Assembly (NCBI GenBank): GCA_902787715.1
Contig: CADAHQ010000010.1
Span: 1 to 52,752, forward strand
DNA from: an uncultured Lachnospiraceae bacterium
Lineage (GTDB): Bacteria; Bacillota; Clostridia; Lachnospirales; Lachnospiraceae
Direction: 5' to 3'
Length of the DNA: 52,752 nt
Part shown: positions 31,402 through 38,738 of the stretch, in pieces
How the letters are laid out: each line of letters begins with the position of its first letter
How positions within the stretch are numbered: the stretch's first letter is position 1
Translations under genes and position numbers: made by a program
The notes under the pieces: generated by a model
The model's database searches: none
What the model saw: the letters and a program-made list of their open reading frames with translations, nothing else
Told to the model about the DNA's origin: nothing

Positions 31402-32571
31402 CTATCGAAGTTTCTTCGACAGGAACAACAGAAGATCGTCGTCATTGACGCAGGGTGCGTACTGGTCCAACTGCTTGTTCTGATACCACACGCCGCTGCC
31501 GTCCGGGATATAACCGCGCTTCACGTAGATCCTCTGCGCCGCACCGTATCCGGAATGGCACCCAACCGCAAGGAAGACCGTGTCCGAGCGCTTGGCTGCT
31601 TCCGCCTCCGCAACGTCCAAAAGCTTGCTTCCGATGCCGATCTTGTGGATATGGAAGAAGACGCCAAGGTCCACGATCTCCGGGATGTTCTGACCGCCCC
31701 ACGGGCCTTCCGAGGGGTGCAGCACAAGGGTGCAAATCCCGACGACCTTTCCCTCATACTCCGGCACGAAGACAAGCCTCTCGCTGTTTTGCTGCTCCTT
31801 ATAGTAGTTCTCGTAGGTCTCCATCTGCGGATGCCAGTTGTACGATGTATACGTATCAAAATACACCTTTGCATCCTCCGGCACCATGCTTCGGATGGTC
31901 AGTTTGTCGTCCCGGTAATATATCGTCGTTCCCTGTTTCGTTTCACCGTCACAGGTGACTTCTCCCGTTTCAGCGGTGTCGGGATAAAAGCCCTCATTTG
32001 CTGAGTTTGCGGAACACCGGTAATTCTCAATGCTCTTCTCGATTTCCTCGACCTCCTCCGAAATGGTCTTGCCGGTGTTGTCATAGATATGGCCCTGATT
32101 TTCCGAAAGATTTTCAAGCTTATTCTTGAGGAACAACGCCCGCTCAACCATCTCCGCGTCGCCGCGCTCCTCAATGCGCTTCGTGATTGTTTCTGCGGAA
32201 GCCGTGAGCACAACATAGTAAAGCTCTGCGTCATGCTCCTTCGCCAGTTTCCGCAGTAACGGCAGTTCGTCCTCCACCACATAATCAATCACCACGTCAA
32301 GGCCTCTTGCAAGAACCTTTCCTGCGGTGTCGATGATGCATTCCCAATTAAACTCAAGGATCTCCGTCCATTCCACAAAATCCGACGGCAGCCCGTCTTT
32401 CCAGAACGAGTCCTTATAATCCGTCTCCACGAAACCCGCATGAAAATCATCGCCGTGGATCACGAACACCTGTTTTCGCGCCCCCGTGTTCGCCAGATGC
32501 TTCGCATACGCATCTGCGAGGGTGGATTTGCCGACTCCGCAGGGGCCTGATATAAAATAAATATTCCCCAT
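31402..32571 (-). CDS. P-loop kinase fused to GNAT acetyltransferase
   Basis: 389 residues. N-terminal kinase: P-loop GPCGVGKST (9-17), VIHGDDFHAGF, DVVIDYVVEDE and a Lys/Arg-rich lid (TITKRIEERGDAEMV). A linker of about 30 residues leads to a GNAT from about residue 216 (TTIYYRDDKLTIRSMVPED), with IPEIVDLGVFFHIHKIGIGSKLLDVAEAEAA and YGAAQRIYVKRGYIPDG. The GNAT half resembles RimI-like small proteins often found alone. One polypeptide could both phosphorylate and acetylate a compound. No clear ribosome site before ATG. Confidence 0.8.
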   Translation of the reverse strand: MGNIYFISGPCGVGKSTLADAYAKHLANTGARKQVFVIHGDDFHAGFVETDYKDSFWKDGLPSDFVEWTEILEFNWECIIDTAGKVLARGLDVVIDYVVEDELPLLRKLAKEHDAELYYVVLTASAETITKRIEERGDAEMVERALFLKNKLENLSENQGHIYDNTGKTISEEVEEIEKSIENYRCSANSANEGFYPDTAETGEVTCDGETKQGTTIYYRDDKLTIRSMVPEDAKVYFDTYTSYNWHPQMETYENYYKEQQNSERLVFVPEYEGKVVGICTLVLHPSEGPWGGQNIPEIVDLGVFFHIHKIGIGSKLLDVAEAEAAKRSDTVFLAVGCHSGYGAAQRIYVKRGYIPDGSGVWYQNKQLDQYAPCVNDDDLLLFLSKKLR

Positions 32572-32625
32572 TTGTCACAATGTAGTCCAGGCATCAACGA
32601 GGATGTCCCGATTGTTTCCTTTCTA

Positions 32626-33435
32626 TCAATTCATCGGTTTCTTCGCGAGATACAACACATATGTATCCCAAAACTCAACCTTGTTGCCCGCGGCAAGCAC
32701 TTCGTTGCGAAGCCCCTCAAAGAACGGCGTCCTATAGGGCTCCGGCACCAGAATGTGGTCGCTGTGTGTGCCACAGTACCGCACATATTCGTCCGCGGTA
32801 AATGTGCGTACGCCATGGAAATCATTCCGCGTCAGGTTCTCATAGCCGTAGTCGGTCGCATGAAGATAGTCAAACGGCTCCTTCATGTTCTTGTACTCCG
32901 TCACCGGCTTGTAATATTGGTCGTAAACCTTCTGGATTTTGCTGTAAAGCTCCTCGTTGGGCGTCTTGTAATCCCCGATCAGGAACATCATCGCCAGGGT
33001 TCCGCCGGGCTTTAAGAGCTCAAGCGTCTTAGGAAATGCAACCCTCTCCGGGATCCACTGGATCGTCGCCGCAGAGTAGATGACATCGAACTTCTGTCCG
33101 CCGAAATCATGGGTGATGAAGTCGTCATTTACGATGTGAAAATTCGATCTGTCGCCGTATTTTTCCTTCATCTTCGCATAGAGATGCTCCCCCAGCTCGA
33201 TAGCGTTGTAATCGCAGCCGGTATTCAGAATCGGATCCGTCGCCTGCCCGGTTCCCGGGCCGATCTCCAGCACCTTCGTCTCCGGTCCGATGCCCGCCTC
33301 TTTGATAAAATATTCGAACAGATCCGCGCTGTATCGGGGGCGGAACTTGTCAAACTGCTCCGGGATCGTGTCAAATACTTTCCGATATTCCATCGGGTTC
33401 TTCCTCATTTCAGCGTGCTTGTCTGTCTCACTCAT
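32626..33435 (-). CDS. Class I SAM-dependent methyltransferase
   Basis: About 269 residues from ATG 33435 (AAGGAG site). It begins with FDTIPEQFDKFRPRYSADLFEYF, then SAM motif VLEIGPGTGQATDPIL (about 54-69), IELGEHLYAKMKEKYG, and FDVIYSAATIQWIPE as motif III. The opening and overall form are those of methyltransferase type 11/25 proteins of unknown substrate, widespread in Clostridia. Lies 10 bp after a GNAT gene. Confidence 0.85.
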   Translation of the reverse strand: MSETDKHAEMRKNPMEYRKVFDTIPEQFDKFRPRYSADLFEYFIKEAGIGPETKVLEIGPGTGQATDPILNTGCDYNAIELGEHLYAKMKEKYGDRSNFHIVNDDFITHDFGGQKFDVIYSAATIQWIPERVAFPKTLELLKPGGTLAMMFLIGDYKTPNEELYSKIQKVYDQYYKPVTEYKNMKEPFDYLHATDYGYENLTRNDFHGVRTFTADEYVRYCGTHSDHILVPEPYRTPFFEGLRNEVLAAGNKVEFWDTYVLYLAKKPMN

Positions 33436-33481
33436 GGTATCCTTCTCCTTGTTTCTTTTTTCTTTCGGCAAATGCCTTTCG

Positions 33482-34009
33482 TCAGGCGGAATAATTCGTA
33501 AAATCCGCCGGCACCAGCTCGTAATCGACCGACGACTGCAGCTCTCCCAGCTGGTCCCTCCACGAATCGATGTTCACCCGCAGTTTGCGAAAACCTAACA
33601 TCTCGTACACGTGCTGTGCGCGCTCATTTTTCAGGTTGGTGTCGAGCACGATCTTCTCATAGCCTCTGCCGAACAACTCCGCAATCAGCATGCTCAGGAT
33701 CGTGCGTCCGAGGCCTTTCTCCCGGCAGTCGGCATTGCAGATTTTGATCCCAATCTCCGCAACATTCCCGCCCAGGTTGCCGTAACTCATTTCTCCGATC
33801 GACGCGCCCTTATACTCAATGATGAGCCGGCGTTTCGTGTCGTCGGTGTCGTCCGCGATCTCCTCGCGGATATGCTCCGGCGTCGTGCCGAGTCCGTTCG
33901 GAAAGCCAGCGTGCGCCATTATTTTCCCGTCATTCCACCACGCGGCCAGCTGCTCGCAATCGGCAGCGCCCGCGTTGCGGATGCGGATATCATTTTTCGA
34001 AATATCCAT
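33482..34009 (-). CDS. GNAT N-acetyltransferase, RimJ/RimL-like
   Basis: 175 residues. IRIRNAGAADCEQLAAWWNDGKIMAHAGFPNGLG (strand 1 and the characteristic WWND), AEIGIKICNADCREKGLGRTILSMLIAELF (motif A, about 84-113), and NERAQHVYEMLGFRKLRVNIDSW. The layout matches AAC(6')-like and RimJ/RimL proteins; substrate undetermined. A short GC-rich hairpin (CGCGGA/TCCGCG) lies in the 45 bp gap before its ATG. Confidence 0.85.
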   Translation of the reverse strand: MDISKNDIRIRNAGAADCEQLAAWWNDGKIMAHAGFPNGLGTTPEHIREEIADDTDDTKRRLIIEYKGASIGEMSYGNLGGNVAEIGIKICNADCREKGLGRTILSMLIAELFGRGYEKIVLDTNLKNERAQHVYEMLGFRKLRVNIDSWRDQLGELQSSVDYELVPADFTNYSA

Positions 34010-34054
34010 TCTTTATCCCAATCCCCGCGGAACAACCTCCGCGAGGTCCTTTCG

Positions 34055-34522
34055 CTACAGTTTGTATTGCATAAAATTCCCGTTGTGGGTAAATCCGTAT
34101 GCTGTGTAAAGCTTCTCGCCCATGTTCGACGCTGTAATCTGCACCGCACCGCAGCCGTACGCTCTCGCTTCCTCAACCACACGGTGAAGGAGCTCTTTCG
34201 CAATGCCCATGCGGCGGTACGCAGGGTCCGTGAACATGCTCGAAAGAAGCCCGAGCCGTCCCGTCGGACAGCTGAAATACGGTGGCTTCTCGACAAATGA
34301 CATGCCGCTCGTTCCGACGATCTTCTCACCGTCCAAAGCAAGCCATGACACGAACGTCCCGTCCGCCATGTGGCGATGGTAAAAGTCCCAAAGAGCCTCC
34401 TCAAGGTCGACCTCCGGCGGCATCTTTCCTTCCGAAGTATACTCCTCGCGAAGCTGCGTGATCCGCATATTGATAAACGTTCCGAGCTCCGCTTCCGTCA
34501 TTTTCTTATACGTGATTTCCAT
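34055..34522 (-). CDS. GNAT N-acetyltransferase
   Basis: 155 residues. Helix 1 segment INMRITQLREEYTSEGKMP, then GTFVSWLALDGEKIVGTSGMSF, and motif A LSSMFTDPAYRRMGIAKELLHRVVEEARAYG (loop RRMGIA about 111-116), with EKLYTAYGFTHNGNFMQYKL at the end. The short chain and the long helix-1 insertion are usual in a Firmicute GNAT group without known substrate. GGGGG site; 12 bp after the aminoglycoside phosphotransferase. Confidence 0.85.
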   Translation of the reverse strand: MEITYKKMTEAELGTFINMRITQLREEYTSEGKMPPEVDLEEALWDFYHRHMADGTFVSWLALDGEKIVGTSGMSFVEKPPYFSCPTGRLGLLSSMFTDPAYRRMGIAKELLHRVVEEARAYGCGAVQITASNMGEKLYTAYGFTHNGNFMQYKL

Positions 34523-34533
34523 GCATTTGCCCC

Positions 34534-35328
34534 CTAAAACAACTCATCCAAAAGGATATAATACCGGATTTTCTCCCAATCCGGCTCAATCCCGAGTTTT
34601 ACAAACAACTCGTCCGGGTTGACTCCCTCGTAGGTCTTACCATATGTTCCATCAGCGTTGTGCTTTAAGCTGCGATAGCCAAGCGCGATGTCGTACCACT
34701 TATCTGCGATTCCGGCATCTCCGAGGTCGATGAAACCGCTCACTTTACCGTTCTCGAAAAATACGTTCGGCAGGCAGAAGTCGCCGTGTGCAAACACCGG
34801 CTCCGGCATCGGCTGATTGTCAAACAGCCACTGAAGAAGTTCCTGCGGATCCTTGAATCCGCCCTCGCCGAAAGTTTCCGGCTCCATGTCGTCAAAGTCC
34901 ACGAGATTATGCTCGACGCGATACTTTGCTTCCGCAAGCTCCGCGGACAAGTCAAAGGTCTTCGGGCAGTCCGTAATGTCAATGCTCCACAGCATTTGAA
35001 GTGCCTCCGCGAGAAGCGTCACAAGCTCCTCCGGCCGGTTCATGTAATACTCGTCGCAAGCCATCCTTCCCTGAACCTTACTCATCAGAAGATAGCGGTA
35101 ACCGTCCTTCACCTCGGTCGCCAGAATCTTCGGTACAGGCAGTTTGCCTTCAAGCCACCGCATGACCTCCACCATCCGCGCGATCTGTGGGCGCTCCTTC
35201 TCAACCTTCAGAACGAAGTCGTCGTAGACCCGCACAAGCGAACCTGATTTTCCGAAATCATTGGTTTCGAAGGACTTGCCCTCTGTAAACTTACGGATTG
35301 ACTCCGGAAGATGGTTTATTGTTTCCAT
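34534..35328 (-). CDS. Aminoglycoside O-phosphotransferase, APH(3')-III-like
   Basis: 264 residues, the same length as APH(3')-IIIa. Shared blocks: WLEGKLPVPKIL, SIDITDCP, the Brenner loop HGDFCLPN (H181, catalytic D183, N188), GFIDLGDAGIADKWYDIAL (metal-binding D201), and the C-terminus WEKIRYYILLDELF, near-identical to the family ending that contacts the drug. K41 (VLKVEKE) is the likely ATP-site Lys. It should phosphorylate the 3'-OH of kanamycin-type aminoglycosides, though divergence leaves substrate range open. GGGAGAG site. Confidence 0.9.
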   Translation of the reverse strand: METINHLPESIRKFTEGKSFETNDFGKSGSLVRVYDDFVLKVEKERPQIARMVEVMRWLEGKLPVPKILATEVKDGYRYLLMSKVQGRMACDEYYMNRPEELVTLLAEALQMLWSIDITDCPKTFDLSAELAEAKYRVEHNLVDFDDMEPETFGEGGFKDPQELLQWLFDNQPMPEPVFAHGDFCLPNVFFENGKVSGFIDLGDAGIADKWYDIALGYRSLKHNADGTYGKTYEGVNPDELFVKLGIEPDWEKIRYYILLDELF

Positions 35329-35355
35329 ATTCTCTCCCGTAACAGCATGGCTATA

Positions 35356-36171
35356 TCATGCCTGCTGTAACCGATTCCTGTCATAACACTCCCAGATCGC
35401 GAAGAAATCCGCGCTTTGGGCCTTATATGCAGGGTAAAACTCTGCCGCCAGACGATCATACGCAAGCGCCGCCGCGTACAGCTGATCCGCGATCCGAAGA
35501 AACGTCGCGTCATCGTTTCGGTAGGGCATCCGCCCGGATTCCTTCACGTACTCCGCCTCTTCCGCGTAGCCGTACCGACGATGGTTGGTTCCGTACTTAA
35601 GATCCCGAAGCACCATCTGCATCACCAGGGTCTCGTTGCAGTTCATGTTGGCAAGATGCGCGCTAATCAGATAGTCCTTCCGGTACAGCTTTGCGAGCGC
35701 TTGAATCTGCACAAACCAGAACCGCCGGATGTTCGCAAGCGGCCAGTTCGGATTTTCCTCTGCCTGCGGAGCCTCCCCGAGATCAAGAGTCACATTTTCC
35801 GCATACACAAAAGAAAAGCCGAAATCATAGCGCATGCCGTTTCGGAAAATGATGCGGTACATCGACCCTTCCGGCACAAACATCCACCCGAGCGCAGTCT
35901 CCTCATTCACACCGAACCGGTCGATCCGTCGCATGTACTCATCGGGCGTGACGGAGCCGTCTGCGGGAAGGCACGCGGTAAGCGACATGTCCGTGTCGCT
36001 GTAACAGTCGTGATAGCCAACTGCAACAGCCTCCTTCGCCGTCTCTCGCAAATCCTCGCGCCGGACGGTCACGCTCCTCACCCTGATGCTTTCAATCTCG
36101 GGAAGGCGAAATAATTCTTCGCAAAATGAAGCAAACGAAGCTTCCGTCTGTTCTCTCGTCAATGAGATCAT
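35356..36171 (-). CDS. Nucleotidyltransferase, ANT(6)-like
   Basis: About 271 residues from ATG 36171 (AAAGGAGGG site); the frame extends to 36246 over the preceding kinase gene. Nucleotidyltransferase signature GYHDCYSDTDMSL (S58, D59, D61), then YRIIFRNGMRYDFGFSF, which holds the third acidic residue, and a helical C-terminal region with FWFVQIQALAKLYRKDYLISAH. This order is as in aminoglycoside 6-adenylyltransferases and related proteins of unknown substrate. It stands directly downstream of one APH-type kinase and upstream of another, supporting a drug-modifying role. Confidence 0.8.
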   Translation of the reverse strand: MISLTREQTEASFASFCEELFRLPEIESIRVRSVTVRREDLRETAKEAVAVGYHDCYSDTDMSLTACLPADGSVTPDEYMRRIDRFGVNEETALGWMFVPEGSMYRIIFRNGMRYDFGFSFVYAENVTLDLGEAPQAEENPNWPLANIRRFWFVQIQALAKLYRKDYLISAHLANMNCNETLVMQMVLRDLKYGTNHRRYGYAEEAEYVKESGRMPYRNDDATFLRIADQLYAAALAYDRLAAEFYPAYKAQSADFFAIWECYDRNRLQQA

Positions 36172-36200
36172 TTGCCTTCCCTCCTTTGTTTCGATGTCGG

Positions 36201-37241
36201 CTACCCCTCGAAATAACCTGCGTAAGAAATCCCGTTTATCAGGCATTCCGCCTCATCCTCGATGTCCTCGGGATCCACATCCTCGCCCTCGCGGGCTGCG
36301 CATTCGAACTCGTCAACGACGGACTCGATGATCGTCATGTCGATATACAGCGGAAGCCTCGACAGTTCCTCTTCGGACACGTCCGTTTCACTGCGATAAC
36401 CGCTCAGGATGTGGCTGAAGTACCACTCCATGCCCTCCCTGCGTTTCGCTGCGTCACGCTCCTGCATAAACCAGCCGATGCCGTGCGTCCACAGATGCGC
36501 CAGGTCGAACATGTACCAGCAATAGCAGCAATTGTCGAAGTCAAACACCGTCACATCGCCGGTGCTCAAATCCACATGATAATTGCCGTCACAGAAATCA
36601 AAATGCACCAGTCCGTAGTTGTCCGATGTTCTCGGAAGCTCCCGAAACTGCCGGATCCGATTGGCGATGGCCGCCTTTAACTCCGCGTATTCGTCCGGAA
36701 TCAGCTGTCCGATGTAGTCCATGTTGAATTTGTCGAAATAGTCTGCCCGGCGGTGTTTCGGCGTAAATTTTCTCGCCAGCCGGTGGATTGCTCCGAGCGT
36801 CTTTCCGGTGTTGTAAAAGTACTCCGTAAGCGGTGCTCCCTCGCGGTAACGATAGCCGTTATCGCTCAGAAGCATCCCCTTTGCAAACTCAAAAAGGCTA
36901 ACGAAGGCAACCGCTTTGTCAGTAGCATTTGCCGAAGCGATGCGCTCCACAAGTCGCCCGTTCTTCGACGGGATCACGTCCGCAACAAGCGCCCCGCCCT
37001 CCGCCAGATAATGCACGAACTCGGTCTCCGCGAGGTAATCCTCCTCTGTGCGGTCGCCTGTCGCGGAGATGCGAAGCACATACTTTTTCTCACCGCCACG
37101 GGAGCAGATGTAAATGTCGTTGCGGCCGCCCTCGTGTCCGGCAACCGCCTGTAATTCATAACCGTTCAGTTGATAAAGTTCTCTTGCCTGATTAAGAATA
37201 TTGTTCGTCTTTTTGTCCTCCAAGTCCTGCGGCCTTCTCAT
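36201..37241 (-). CDS. APH-fold phosphotransferase
   Basis: 346 residues. ATP-site Lys/Arg in KKYVLRISAT, catalytic loop LVHFDFCDGNYHVD (H213, D215, N220) and metal-binding VFDFDNCCYCWYMFDLAH (about 232-249). The replacement of HGD by HFD and the DFDNC block resemble the CotS/choline-kinase-like and YerI groups rather than classical APH enzymes. Substrate could be a sugar, homoserine-like metabolite or drug. Starts with an ATGA overlap on the kinase gene upstream. Confidence 0.8.
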   Translation of the reverse strand: MRRPQDLEDKKTNNILNQARELYQLNGYELQAVAGHEGGRNDIYICSRGGEKKYVLRISATGDRTEEDYLAETEFVHYLAEGGALVADVIPSKNGRLVERIASANATDKAVAFVSLFEFAKGMLLSDNGYRYREGAPLTEYFYNTGKTLGAIHRLARKFTPKHRRADYFDKFNMDYIGQLIPDEYAELKAAIANRIRQFRELPRTSDNYGLVHFDFCDGNYHVDLSTGDVTVFDFDNCCYCWYMFDLAHLWTHGIGWFMQERDAAKRREGMEWYFSHILSGYRSETDVSEEELSRLPLYIDMTIIESVVDEFECAAREGEDVDPEDIEDEAECLINGISYAGYFEG

Positions 37242-38020
37242 AGCTCTAACGCCGCATTCAGATCATATTGTTTTGACTTCAGTATCACCGCCTGCTCCGA
37301 GAAAACTTCTCTTAAAATCCGTTTCTCCACAGCCATGCGGTGTTCAAGATGCTTCACAAGCCCGTCAAAGCCGCGAAGGCCGCATTTGGCGCCGTGGGGA
37401 CTCTCCTCGAGGAATCCGACCATCAGCGGAAACCACATTTCGGCGCCGTTTTGGTCGACGCGCTCTTTACGGATGACCTGAAGAGAACCGGCAATGTCAT
37501 CTGCCTCCAGATACAGAATCCGGAAGTCCCGCCCCGCGAGAACGGCCTTAAGCCGCAGGAAAAAATCCACGATCTCTTCGTCATTCATCTCGTAAAATAG
37601 TATCTGATTCTCCACGATGTTTTGGAACATGGAACACTCAAAGATCGAATTGTCGCCGTCCCACCGCCCGTAGCGCCCGAGGATGATCTCCTCAAACTCC
37701 GAGCGGCTTAAGCGGTCATTGTAAATCTCGTACTGCTCCAGGTCCTTGTGAAACCCCGGAACGTCGGTAATGATCCTTGTATAAGTGACGACCTTCCGCT
37801 CGCCTTCCGTATGCGTGTTCGCAACGATCTCCTCGCGGAGACTGTCGTATTTTGCGAGCACCGACTCGTACTGCGTCTCCGTCAGGTAAGCGCACCAAGC
37901 GAGTTCCACCGGGTTGTAGTCGCCCTCGCGATATACCCGATACTTCGGAAAGTGCTCCGCCAGACGTCCGACCAGCGTGCTCTTGCCGGCGCCCTGAATG
38001 CCTTCAACAAAATAATTCAA
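37238..38020 (-). CDS. P-loop nucleoside/small-molecule kinase, TTG start
   Basis: About 260 residues. P-loop VEGIQGAGKST lies at about 5-15 if TTG 38020 is the start. I choose it because AAGGAGAG sits at proper spacing and it places the P-loop at the N-terminus as in this family. ATG 38074 overlaps the upstream stop by ATGA but lacks a site and would add an odd 18-residue leader. Acidic DFRILYLEADDI is Walker B-like. Unknown acceptor; related proteins are annotated as thymidylate-kinase-like. Confidence 0.7.
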   Translation of the reverse strand: MNYFVEGIQGAGKSTLVGRLAEHFPKYRVYREGDYNPVELAWCAYLTETQYESVLAKYDSLREEIVANTHTEGERKVVTYTRIITDVPGFHKDLEQYEIYNDRLSRSEFEEIILGRYGRWDGDNSIFECSMFQNIVENQILFYEMNDEEIVDFFLRLKAVLAGRDFRILYLEADDIAGSLQVIRKERVDQNGAEMWFPLMVGFLEESPHGAKCGLRGFDGLVKHLEHRMAVEKRILREVFSEQAVILKSKQYDLNAALEL

Positions 38021-38070
38021 GTTATCTCTCCTTAACGCTCCCAAGCAACCTTGATCGCCCGGAAACCCGA

Positions 38071-38517
38071 TCATACATGCTTTTCCAGCGACTTCACCAA
38101 AGCCGTAAGTCCCACGCGGTCTTCCTCGCCGAAACGGTTTAAGACCGGACTGTCGATATCCAACACCGCGATCACTTCCCCTTCACGATGGATCGGCAGC
38201 ACAATCTCCGATCGCGAGTCACTGTCGCAGGCAATATGCCCGGCAAATGCATGCACATCGGGAACGACAACCACACAGTCTTCTTTCCATGCCGTTCCAC
38301 ACACCCCTCTGCCCTTGGCGATCCGGATGCATGCGACTTTTCCCTGAAACGGTCCCAGAATGAGTTCCTCGCCACAGACGCGGTAGAAACCGGCCCAGTT
38401 AAGGTCCTCAAGGGTATGAAACACAAGCGCGGAGATGTTCGCCATCACGGCGATCAGATCCGGCGTATCCTCGCACAGGGCTTCCGCCTGCTCCGTTAAC
38501 GTAACATAATCGGTCAT
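38071..38517 (-). CDS. msrC: Free methionine-(R)-sulfoxide reductase (GAF domain)
   Basis: 148 residues, one GAF domain. Three cysteines at 63, 73 and 97 (VACIRI, GVCGTAW, HIACDSDSRSEIV) keep the 10- and 24-residue spacing of the catalytic and resolving cysteines of fRMsr. It reduces free L-methionine-(R)-sulfoxide with thioredoxin in the cytoplasm. Weak ribosome site; 17 bp behind a small CxxC protein gene. Confidence 0.9.
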   Translation of the reverse strand: MTDYVTLTEQAEALCEDTPDLIAVMANISALVFHTLEDLNWAGFYRVCGEELILGPFQGKVACIRIAKGRGVCGTAWKEDCVVVVPDVHAFAGHIACDSDSRSEIVLPIHREGEVIAVLDIDSPVLNRFGEEDRVGLTALVKSLEKHV

Positions 38518-38533
38518 ATCTTTACTTCGTTCG

Positions 38534-38689
38534 TCAGTTGAACCTTACCTTTTCGCTAGTCAGAATCTCTCCCGTGAGAGGATCTGTCATGGAAAAGGTC
38601 TGGCCTGCGAAGTCCACCTCCATCTTTTGAGCTATTACGGCATCAAAGTGTGCAGTCTCATAATTCTCTTCACACCACGAGCAGGCCAT
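38534..38689 (-). CDS. Small CxxC protein, possibly half a zinc ribbon
   Basis: 51 residues beginning MACSWCEENYETAHFDAVIA and ending TGEILTSEKVRFN. The single C-S-W-C pair at the N-terminus followed by a strand-rich body is what a two-CxxC zinc ribbon looks like when the second knuckle is missing. The frame has good coding texture but no convincing ribosome site, so it may be a truncated gene. Lies between the GH31 stop (50 bp) and msrC (17 bp). Confidence 0.5.
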   Translation of the reverse strand: MACSWCEENYETAHFDAVIAQKMEVDFAGQTFSMTDPLTGEILTSEKVRFN

Positions 38690-38738
38690 GTGGTTTAGCT
38701 ACAGAAAACCCCGGCCGCTTAAGCGCTGTCTGATTCCC

